Positions 45,560 to 57,000 of a stretch of DNA of 64,000 nt are shown piece by piece. This stretch comes from Undaria pinnatifida (Eukaryota > Sar > Phaeophyceae > Laminariales > Alariaceae), in contig JABAKD010000013.1 of NCBI GenBank assembly GCA_012845835.1, forward strand, positions 9,923,128 to 9,987,127. The letters are read 5' to 3'. The translations under genes and the position numbers were made by a program. Each line of letters opens with the position of its first letter. Within the stretch, counting starts at the first letter, position 1. The notes beneath the pieces were generated by a model. The model saw only the letters and a list, made by a program, of their open reading frames with translations. It did no database searches and was not told the DNA's origin.

Positions 45560-47140
45560 AGCCTTGGTTTTTTCAGTACCTGCTATTGACTTAGCCGGGG
45601 ACGGAGGAGTGTTCCGAACATGGCATAGTAATATTGTTATAGTATAATAGTCACGGTGCTGATGAAGAGGCAGTAGCAAGAGAGGCACTCAGTCTCATTA
45701 TGTTATTTCTATTTTTGCCTTCCGACTATTTTTTTCAGTCGTGTTTCGGGGCGGAGCACCTTGAAAATTGAAAATATCGACCTTAGACGACCTCTCTCTG
45801 CCCGTGAGTTCGAAAGAGCTAAGCATCGAGTATGAGGGCACGTTGACACGACGAGCGCGACGATATCTGCTTGTTTGAGGCGTGATTCGCGGGTCGAGGA
45901 CGCGGAAACACAACTGCCTTGTCTAACCTCCCCGTGTTGAGAACGCCTTCCTTCGTGCATGCAAGCCCGTTGGCCTCGCGTTAAATCGAGAGGTTTGGCG
46001 CCGGTGTCGTCGAAGCTCGGGATAGGAGGAGAGCATTTTTACCCCTTTGGGACCCCGGTATATCCATATCGACCGAAAAAGAAGTGCGGGCATATCAACC
46101 TTCTAGAAAGAACGTGCAGCAGAGTACCAGCGTCATCGTGCTACGCTCGTACTGTAACTCTCCTTCTGTTGCACGGTAGACACTCAGCAACCGATGTAGC
46201 TGCTTCGTTTGGCCTGTTCTGTAATTTGTCAGTCTTTTTTTTTCAGCCTTTTTTTGCCGTCTGAAGACTCATAGGAGTTCATACAAGTTACCAATTTACA
46301 CAGCACAATTTTACACCCTTCAGGATCATTTTCGAGGTAGCTGAAGCCGGGTTTCCACAACCATCTACCGGCATGTCCCAAAATGATGAAACCAGGACTT
46401 TGTGTTCGACCAATCGCGACAAACCAACAGTTGGGGGGAGGGGGCGATGAGACTGCCCGTTTTCTCTGACTCCACAGTTTTTGGAGCCTTTCACATGACC
46501 TCGGATTGGAATATGGGATTGAATTACTGTGAGCAACAATATGCGCTCGCCAACGCGCAAGTTGACGACACCGCGACAAGTGTTCTGCTGCGCGAGCTCC
46601 TAGCGGCAACCACGCCATCACCCTGGCATCCTCATAGCAAGGATGGCCGTGCGGCCATATATGCCTGAAATGTTTGGGCAAAAATCAGCTGTTTATTTCA
46701 CCACTGCCAATGGTGCGCTTGAGCAGCCTCTCGATGTGGAAGTGCACCACCAAGCAACACGTCAAGGCGTGGACGAGATCGCCATCTCTAAGAGGTGTAC
46801 CAGGTACTCACGAATGCAAACGGCGTTATGGTCAAAAATTCAATTTTCGAACGGCTCTGTACTCACAATTTTCAGCAGCTTTTATATTACTTTTTTTGTA
46901 CTTGTAACGAGTTTTAATCACGAAGGCGCACATGAACAGTGGGAACGCATCGATGGTAGTTTCACACATCGGACAGGTCACGATCTACTGTAGATCATAT
47001 ATAGATAATGCAAGTCCTATATCTGTGGTTATGATATTTTGTGCAGGATCTGTGTGGTACATATCCAACCCAAGAAACACGTGCCAGGTCATGCAGAATA
47101 TACCGCTCCCACCCGGCAGCATGATCTATAGGCTATACTG
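45560..47140. other. Unrecognised; possible unassigned exons
   Basis: Frames of 70-150 aa occur on both strands around 46230-46990. The minus strand shows a stretch CPMCETTIDAFPLFMCAFV (near 46920-46980). No family or splice chain could be established. Confidence 0.3.
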
Positions 47141-47144
47141 ATCA

Positions 47145-47240
47145 TATACACCAGGGATCTATATTTGCTCTGAGGCTGTACACCAGGGATCTGTCTGCTC
47201 TGAGAGGCTATACACCAGGGATCTATCTGCTCTGAGAGGC
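47145..47240. repeat. Minisatellite, about 36-bp unit, three copies
   Basis: ACACCAGGGATCT.T.TGCTCTGAG repeats near 47149, 47179 and 47211. Confidence 0.8.
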
Positions 47241-47915
47241 ATAGGTCATGCACAGTACAGAATTTGAAGTTTTTTCTTGCAGTTCGTGCAGGGGCGGCCC
47301 CGAAGAGCAACTACGTATGCGGACATAGTTTTAGTACTTGATTTAGTTTATCGACACTTTTTATGTTGAAGTTAGTGTGGGAACGTCCATCTTGTTCAGT
47401 TTTGACTCTTTTTCGATTTTGACTCGGGTTTTGAAGGGCTTGAAAAACAAAAAACGACTTTCTCAAAAACAATCCTTAGTGCAGTGTAGAAAATAATATT
47501 TTATTTTCAATGGGGGAATATTTACCTTGAAGCAGTGCTGGAGATTTTATTTTGTCTTGAAGTTCGTTTGGGAGTGATCCCGAAAAACACGAAGATGGTG
47601 AAGAAAGCAAGGAACGCAAAGAAAACCGCCGGGAAGGTTTTAGGCGGGCGTGTTCCGGGTGGGAGCCCTGAGAGCGAAGCAGGTCTTATCAACCAAGCGA
47701 TTCCAAGACGAATTACATGCCGAGATATCTGTCAAGTATGTATACCTCCCATGCTCAACCCCCGGCCCCCTAACCCCGCCCCACCCCCCCGCGCGCCCAA
47801 CGAAACGAAACCAAACCTGCAGCCTTCCCGACAGCTACGGAGAAAGAAGCAGACCGACCGCAGATTCGTGGAGTCCCGATCGAAAGCCACCCCCACACAC
47901 CGGCAGCAGCACAGC

Positions 47916-48094
47916 ATGTCTCGTCTTTACATCGGTAACCTCCCCATGGACATGAAGGAGAAAGACCTTGAAGACATCTTCTACAAGTACGGAAAGATAA
48001 CCGACATGCAGCTCAAGACCCCCGAGCGTCCCCCGGCGTTCGGGTTCGTGACGTTTGAGGATTCCAGGGACGCGGACGAGGCCGTCAGGGCTAG
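47916..48094 (+). CDS. SRSF1: SR factor exon 1 (RRM1)
   Basis: 179 nt, 59 codons plus [22 protein letters not shown] through [13 protein letters not shown]. Donor GTGAAG. Confidence 0.92.
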
Positions 48095-51000
48095 GTGAAG
48101 TTTTGCACGAATTTGGAGGCGCGCGCGGGGGGGGGGGGGCGGGGGAGCGCTCTTCAATCGTGCGCTTGCCGTGTGAGGCACTTTAGTAGCGGCGAGGGCT
48201 AGTTAAGGGTTTCTTACATGGTTGGAGGCGGGGGTGGGGTGGGGTTATGCTCTTTGGTGGCGCGCTCGGTATCTTGAGCGCTGTTGCAACAGCGGTGGAT
48301 GCGGACGAGGCCGTCAGGGTTAGGTATGGGTTTCGCAGGCGGGGGTGGTTGTTGTTATCACATTTGCTCATCGCCAAAAGTCTAATCGGTGATCACACGA
48401 CAGTTTCCAATTTATTTTGATTGGAAAAACCCTCACAAAAAAAAACGAGGCATGAGTACATTCAGCAGCATAGCTGAAGCTAATCGCACGCCTTAGTAGG
48501 GGGAGGTGACGCTCCGCTATCGAACGCGTCGTTGTAGCAGTGGTGGTGGCGGCGGCAGCGGTGGCTGCTGCTATATAAAAAAAAATGAAAAATACACTTC
48601 AGCTGTGAGATGGACCAAAAATGTGTTGTTTTTTTAATCAGAACTCAGCTTTGCAAGCTGCGTGTGATACTTCGATCGCACGTGTTACGGGGTGTGTACC
48701 CTCGTGAAGGATACAGGTCGATGGCTCCCCTGCTTATGCCAGGGTCAACTATATTGCTGTAACGCTGTTGCTTGTACAGCGGCCAGCTCCCACCGGTATT
48801 GACTCCTTCCTAGAGTTAGAGTCGCCCTATTCTCGTTCACCAGCTCTAGTTGTCCTGTCTTCCGTCATGTCTAGTATTCGCTGTTCTGTGCTCGTCGGCG
48901 TTCCAAACTACATGCCGATACTAATAACTACAAGGTATGTTGTTAGGTACATCCTAGGAGGCATCTGGGGTGTGCAGAGGTACTACGCTTGTGTTCATAC
49001 CCGCTGCGCAACTAAGGAGCCCCTCAGGTTTTCTTCCCTCTGCTTTCTCGCTTTCCCCGTCGTATATACTCCAAAACCAAAAGTCGCCAAACCACCGAAA
49101 GGACCAAAAAGTACTAACGACCAGGTAGTCGCTACATACGAGTACGTACACCATCCCGATAATAAACCGAAAATTGAAAAGTGTAAAGAACTCACGAAGA
49201 ACCCCTGACCCTCGTTCTGCTCTTTCTCTTGTCCATCTCCCGGTGACGCTACCGGTGGCGGTGGCGGTGACGGCAGGGACGGCTACGACTTCGACGGGCA
49301 CCGACTGCGCGTCGAGATGTCCCGGGGCAAGCGCGAGTTCGGTGGTGGGTTCGGTGGCGGTGGCTACGGTGGGGGTGGGGGTTACGGCGGTGGTGGGGGT
49401 GGGGGTTACGGCGGCGGGGGTGGTGGCGGATATGGTGGCGGTGGGGCCGGGTATGGAGGGGGCGGAGGCGGGTACGGCGGCGGGGGAGGGGGCTTTGGCG
49501 GTGGTGGCATGGGCCCGCCCCGTGGTGGCGGTGGCGGCTTCGGTGGCGGTGAGTGCTATTTTGTTTTGGGATGTATTTCGTGTGGCCGTGTGTGTTGATG
49601 TGCTTGTTTATTTTTTTGCGCGGGTGCCTGCGGTTGTCTTGTGTATAGCGTCATTTTTTGTGTTGTGCGTGCGTATGTTTTGTCTACGCGTGTATGTCTT
49701 GCGCGGTTATTTTGTTTTGTTTTGTGCAAGCACGCGTTTTGTCTTTGTGTGTTTTTGTGTTTTGTGGTTATTTTTGTCTTTAGTAATGATTGGTGTGGTG
49801 TGGTTGTTTTTTGCGTTTCGTCGTGTGTGGTGGCTTGGCGTTGATTAGCTTTGCCGAGTCTTATTTTTGGGGGGTTGGGAGCCTGCTGCTCCTGCTCCTT
49901 CTCGGACGTCACCGCCACGGTGCTTGGCGTTGACAAGATGTGCAGTTTTTTGTTTTTGGGGGGGGCGGGGGCGAAGGTTGGTGGGATCGGCCGTGTGCCA
50001 GCGATGTTGGTGGTTTTCAAGCCGCCCGCCCGGGTGAACCTTTCGGGCTGACCTATTCGGGCGGTTAACACACGGAAAAGGAGGGATACAGCCCGGGCGC
50101 GAAAATGGGGATGCCTCTCCATAGACGATGAATATGCCCGGAGAGTCTCGATGTCGCTTTTGTCTCCGTTCCTGCGTGGAGGAGGTGGGGGGACAAGGGG
50201 GGAGGGGGTGGGGGTCGAAGCTTTGTGCTTGGTCTGTATCGAGAAATGAGGAGAGGATGCTACGTAGGGTCGGGGATTGGGGGAGGGGGCTTGAGCTTGG
50301 TTGCTCTGGGCTCTTTCGGGAGGGGTGAGGAGAGCGTGTTGGGGGGGGAGGAGAGGAGGTGCTTGGACTTTGGTGGTTCTGGTCGTGACGTGTACGGAAA
50401 GGCGTGAGAAGTTGGTGCTGGCGCTCATTGCAAGGTTTGCTGCCAATTGGTGGACACAAGCCGCGGGGACAGAGGGTGGCAGGAGGGCAAGGACGGGAGC
50501 AGGGAAAAAGGGAGGGTTGGGAGGGCGAGAGGGAAGGAGGCCAGCGCAAGGGCTGAGGGAGGGAGGGAGGGAGAGAAGGGGGCAAGAAGGCAGGGAAAAA
50601 GGGATGGCGGCTGTCGCAGGGGCTGAGCTCGAGGGATGGGCTTTCCCGACCTTCCTTGCTACGTTCTTTTTTTCCTCTCTTGTTTTTTTCTCGCGTTCTC
50701 CTCTGCTGTTGTATGTGTTCATGTGTTTTCTTTTTTTGTCCCTTCCTGCTATTGTCCTATTTCTTATATGTCATTTCCACCTCCCCCCACCCCCGACCCC
50801 ACCCAACAGCCCCCTCGGCACGACTGTGATCTTGGGCCCCAGGGAACGGAGGTGGTTCGTACCCTTTTGGGAATGAGCAACCAACCACCCGACAGGAATG
50901 AAAACTATCGTTCGCGGGAAAAAAGAGAGAAAGTACACAATGCCTGCTGCGAATCTGCTGCTTGCTCGCTAACGGGGCTTAGCTTGGCTGGACATTGCTT

Positions 51001-54000
51001 AGCTTGGCGGGGCAGAGCATAGCTGGGCTGGAAAGTGCTTAACTTGGATGGGCAGGGCTTAGCTTGGATGGGCAGTGCTTATCGTGGATGGGCAGTGCTT
51101 GACTTGGATGCGCAGTGCCTTTAACTGGGGTGGGCATTTATTAGCTTGGATGGGCAGTGCTTAGCTTGGATGGACGTTTCTTAGCTTGGATAAACAGTGG
51201 ATGGACAGTGCGTAATCTTGGCTGGACATTGCTTAGCGTGGCTCGAGAGCCTACACTGCTGTAAGGACGCTAGGGAAGGACTCGGGGTCTACCTTTTCTG
51301 GTTGGGGGGGGGGGGGGGGGGCAGGAAGGCGCTCGGCCGGGGTTGTTCTTCCGCTGCTCGCAAGGAACCTCACGCCAAGTGGCTCAACTCTTCGGCCGCT
51401 CATGCTCTGCGGCTCTTCCTATAGGCCACTCAAAACAAAGCGTCCCAGGAAAATAATAAGCGAGGCAAAGCAAAGGCAGGGGCAAATGCAAAGGCAGGCA
51501 CAGAGGCAGGCAATGAAAACGCAACCGCTGGCCTGGGCCAGAGAAGGGCGGGATTGGAGAGTGGGGGGGGGAGGGAAGGGAAAGGTGTGCGCTAAAGGCG
51601 TGCTTGTGAGGTGGAACGGAAAAGCATTCGCAGCTCTCGGCTCTCATCTCTCACACACTCTGGGAGGGGCGGGGGGGGGAAGGGGTGGTGGAATTGAGGG
51701 TTCTCTGAGAGGTTTGGAGTGCTGGATTTTCAGCGCAGGTAAAGGGGATGTGTCGGTGTGGTGTCACTGTGCCGTCGCGTTCGTTGCTTTTTGTAACTCG
51801 CCTTTGCGTACGTACTCACCCCCCTCGTCGTCGTCGTAACGCACGTACTGCCTCCGCCGTCGCTACGTACGTCCTACGCCCCCGATCGGCACGTACGTCC
51901 TACGCCCCGCGATCGTTACATGTGTCCCAGTCCCCGCGATCGTTACATGTGTCCCAGTCCCCCGGTTGGTACGTATGTCCCATGACTCTCGCACGGTGAG
52001 GGGGGGGGGTTGTTGCTTACGTACTACCCCCCCCCCCTATTCGTCGTTAGGCATGTCCCACTGGTATAGCGGAGGGCTTGTCGCTACGTACATACTCCCG
52101 CCTCGTCATTACGTACGTCCTACTCGTACGACGGGGCGATCGGCGAAAACAGACCCGCCCCCCGCCCGCGCTTTTACGTTGGCGCAAGGACTTTTGGCGT
52201 GTCCTGGAAGTACTTGAGCTGTGGTTTTGGTTTTGGTTTTCGTGGTTGTGGATGATGGTTGTGTCGATGTGTTTCCTTGTGTTGAGCCGCACCCTCTCGG
52301 CGGCGCTATCTTTGCTGTTTGCGGTCGAGAGCTCTTCTATTTCGTTTGTTCTCCTGTCCTCGTTCTTGACCGAACGAGCGGACCGCCGAACGAGCGCGCG
52401 ATTGAACAGTGCCAGGCCGCCGTTGGTCTTGTGTTTAGGCCGTACTCGGGTAGATAAGATACCCGAGTGGTAGCCTGCTACCAAACCTCGTTAGTTAAGT
52501 CATGCTCGGATAGATACCGAGTTTTCCCAGAGAATATTGTACCCGACCAAACGCACTCGTGCTGAAGTTTTTGCATGGTCCAGAACTGCCGCGGTTTCTT
52601 TCTGCTTTTCGCGCTTGTTTTTTAGAGGCGTATCAGCCAACCAGCAATGGATCAGTGTACTGATGCTTCCGGGGTTGTTCCTATTAGCCTCAAACCATGA
52701 TTTCAATGACGTGGACCTACTTGCCTAGTATCTAAAATGTGCCCCCGTTCCCGACTTCTTTTGCACCTTCTTCCGCCCCTCCCCCCCCCCCCGTTTTTTC
52801 TTTGCGCGTTTTGCCTCATGTTTAGGACGCCAAACGGAGTACCGGACGGTGGTCACCGGGTTGCCCCAAAGCGCAAGCTGGCAGGACCTCAAAGACCACA
52901 TGCGCAAGGTGAGGAGAGGAAAGGAAAGGGGATGAGGCAATTTTCACGCGATTTTCACGGGAGGGGCGGTGGAGGATTTACGGGCGGGGGAATGGATGTG
53001 TCGTGTCGAGGTCCATTCAGGGGGGCTAGAGGTTTTTTGGAGCGAGATGAATTTTTCTCGCAAAATTCTGGGCAGTTTCTCGGGTAATTCTTGAGACGAC
53101 GAAGTCGGTGCCTGGGGCGTCGGTTCCAGGCCGTGCTCGGGCACTTGATCCTTGGCGTATGTATGATACTGGATGTGCTGGATGTTCTTGTGGCCGCTTT
53201 TCTGGATCAAACCGGCGGTAAGCTGTGGTGTTGATGTTGTGATGTTGTTACAAGTGCCCCCACCACTACTGCCGCCACTGATGAATCTATGTGATCATGT
53301 CTGCAATGAACGTTGAAGTTAACGCTCTTTTATGGAATTTTATATCATGTATTTTATTTTTTGACGAAAATATAAGTATGTTCCGTTTTGGCTAGACGAC
53401 ACCCTTAGTGATGGTATAGTATCAGGTATAGTTTTATGTGTGCGGTAGATCTATCTGCGGTAGTATTGGTAAGCAGCCAGAGCAAGCGTTTTTTTGGCTT
53501 TCTTATGGTAAGCATAATCAAAGCAACGATGTGCTCATTTGCATATTTTAGCTATATCAATTGTAGTATGGTGCAGCATATCTATGTACTAAACGCTATA
53601 CAAGATGAGTGTACGAGTATGGGTTTCATCCATGCCCATTGTACTCTATACAAGAAGTGTACCTGGTATGTGTTTTAGTTTACATTATATTTGTATGGGT
53701 TTTACATGGCCGTACTGAAATCCCATATGATGATATTTTCATATTTTTATTATGCACACACTAAACGTCTACAAACGAAGTAAGCAACGTAACCCTAACC
53801 CTAAGTTACTCGAGTATGATGAGCAACGTATACACCAAATAAGCGTTAATCGAAGCAACCCCTTTACTTTGTTGCTTATCAACACTAACCACACTAATCT
53901 GCAGTGAGAGTTCACATCGCCGTTATTGTTGTGGAATGTCAATGTCGTATCATATCTCAAGTACAGAATGCACGGGTATTCTTCGTCCTGTACCATTTTT

Positions 54001-57000
54001 CATGGTTGTTTATGCGCAAGCCGGCAGTGAGTTGTGGTGTTGGTGTGTTGCGAGTGCCCCCGCCTCTGCCGCCGCCGCCGCTGGATCCACATCTGCGGTG
54101 CGCGTTGAAGTCAATATTGTTTATGGAGTGCTGTATCATGTCAAGGCTGTTTATAACATATCACACGCGCATATACCTGTATATCCTGTCAACCGTTGTT
54201 TCTTCGTATTGATTGTTTGTACGGTGGATCTATACTTGTACGTCCATATATCTGCAGCAAGTGTTTTTTTATGGAAGGCGTTATCGTATACATATTTCGT
54301 GTTACATGTACAGGATGTATGTTTCATCCTGTACCGCTGTTGGTTGCGTTTTCGCGAGCCGGCAATGAGGTGTGGTGTTGGAGTTGCAGGTGGCACTACC
54401 GCCGCCGCCACTGGCCGATGTATCTGCAGGTTTTAGTCTTTGAGTTCGAGTGACCCCGTTTTTTTATGGATTGCTGTACGCACGCACACATACGTTTTTT
54501 CCGTTTTGTACACCAAGTACATACTGGTATACCATTTTTGTTTGTGTATATTAGTAGTACGAAACGGTTGTTTATGTGTTTGATATGCGTCAAGTGTGGT
54601 TTGTGATGGCTTTTCTGGAGCAAGCCGGCAGTTAGGTGTGGCGATTTGGTTGGTTTTTCTCGCGTTTGGTCATCGCCATGACCTAGTAACAGGCAGTGTG
54701 TGTTCTGCACGTTAAACTGATATTTCCATCCATCTACACACAACGAGTGTCCGTGCCGATGCCTCCTGTTAATAGAGACGAGCTCTCGTGTGGTCACAAA
54801 CTACGAGACAGAGACACTACATTGCAAATGCGGCAAGGTGATTTGGCCATGCAACGAACCGCAGTAAACACGCGGGCAAGAAAAAAATATGCAAGTTATC
54901 ACACCGGACTATTTGCAACAAAAAGGACGAAAAGAGAAAAAAAAAGAACATTAAAAAAAAGGAAAAAACAAAAGGAAAAAATCAGTGCAAGCTGATGGTC
55001 ACAAACAAGACAGGCGCCAATAAGTCTGAAGTGGATGATCATCCCGTGAGAATGATGTGATGTGTCGCGGTGGGTCTATCCGCAGTTTAGCGTTGAAGCC
55101 AACGTATTTTTTTTCCTGGCTGTACTTTCATGCCGTACAATATGTGCGAGGTATGTTCTATGTTGTTATTTTCCTTCGGCAATGGTTGTTTTCCCGTTGC
55201 CAATGGTTGTTTTCGGGTAATCATGGTTGTCGTACCGCCAACGATGGTTGCCTGTACGTACGATCTATTAGAAATGGCTGTGCTGGTTCTGTGTTAACCT
55301 GGTATCACCCTGTTGGGACTTGAGAATGAAAAATGACCAATAAAAATAAATGACATGTCAGGCCATTTCTTCCACAGTCGGACTCTTGCCAGTCGAAAAC
55401 AGCCCTTTTCGACTGGATTTTTCGACTGGATTATCCTGGCCCTTCTTATTATGGTCAGTCGAGTCGATTTTATAGCTTTTGTGTTCTTCCTAGCGGCGGA
55501 TAGTGTGAGGAGTACTGCTGTATATGGCAGTCGAAAATCGGTTGGTAGCGCTGTGCTTCGCGCGATATCCGCGAGCAACGCGCTTTGCGCGCGACGAACT
55601 TTCGTCCAAGCGGGTTGGTGGCGTTGGGCTTAGTCGAAAGCCGCCTAAGCTACGTTCGTGGCGTTGCACTCAGCCGAGAGCCGCTAAAGCTACAGCAAAA
55701 ATGACCGTTGTTGGCAAACTGGTATGGATACCGCGGGCTGCTGCTTGTGTCGTGTGATACACGCTGCTGGCGAGAGCGGAGCTAGGAATGCGCTACGCTG
55801 ACTTGCGGCTAGAAGCAACAGCAGTGATAGCCAAGCCAGAATTGGCGCTGTTGTATGATACTGCTGTGTGGTACCTGTTATGGGTGTGTGAGCGTGTGGG
55901 TGTGTGGGGACGAGCGATGCGATGGGTTGAAAAAACACGTAACAAAAAAATCGACTGAGTGGCTGGTAAAAAAGTTGAGTCAAAAACGCTCTTTTTCGAC
56001 TACGTGAGAAAGCCCGATTTGGGCTTCAGTCGAAAAAGGCCGTTTTCGATTGACAAATCCGACTGTGTAAGAAATGGCCTTAGCGTTGACTAGCGTTGAC
56101 CACACCATGTAACGCGAGCTGCTAGGTTAAGGGATGGTGCTTTTCATGCCGATCTTCAATGTAAGGACGTAAGCAATACAAGCGTAGCATGCACTGCCTT
56201 ATCGCGTCCCCCTTCTTCACAGTTAACCTTTTGACCACTGCGCTGTACTGATTCGAAGATCTCACTCTATTTCCAAATAAATTATTCCCAGAACGGGAGT
56301 GCAGTCCTAAAGGTGTTACGAATGAATTACCACGCCCCCCCCCCCCCCCGCTCACATCAGTCGCCGTGACCCCACGTGGTGATTACTATTGGCAGGGTGT
56401 TTGATTATTAACTATTAATAGTAGCGTGTTTTCGGGAACCAACATTGGTCGGGTAGGAAAATGTATGATGATGGTATTGGAACCGACGAACTTCATGACA
56501 GCCCAAGCCCAACTCAACCCACGAAAAAAACGGCTGAAATCTGCAAAATGGCTAAAAACGGCCAAAATGGCTTCCTTTTTTGTTATCATCCGGCGGACGG
56601 GGAAAAATAAGGCTTCATCACGCTCCCACGTATTTTCATACACGTCGTGTGTCAATTTAACTCATATTGCATATTCGCAACCCAGCGCTAGCTGGCGTGT
56701 CCTTCAGTTTCCGTGGTAACGACAGCGGGAGCTGTCCCTACCGGCGGTCCCCGTTACAGCTTCAGCAGCGCAAGCTGCCGTGGCCTTTTGAGTTTTGACC
56801 CACAGCAGTCCTGGTAAGGTCCACCAAAGATCGTTGGTCGGGATATCTCCAACCAACAATTTTCACCGAAAATTGAGCAACACCCACCCAATCAGGTTTT
56901 TGGATGTTTTACGGTTTCATTTATGTTGTTCCAGCCTACGCATCGGGTTTGGTATTGAATAATCGCGAACAAGCTGTTAGTGTAGTGCCAGCCGTGACCG

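Noticed and set aside
47535-48098. Long frame upstream of and including SR factor exon 1, starting MLEILFCLEVRLG
   Set aside because: The SR protein family starts at MSRLYIGNL (47916). The upstream part is Pro/Arg-rich 5' sequence without conservation that I recognise.
49556-50722. 388-aa minus-strand proline-rich frame opposite SR factor intron 2
   Set aside because: It is generated by G-rich intron sequence, has no domain, and lies antisense to a well-supported gene.
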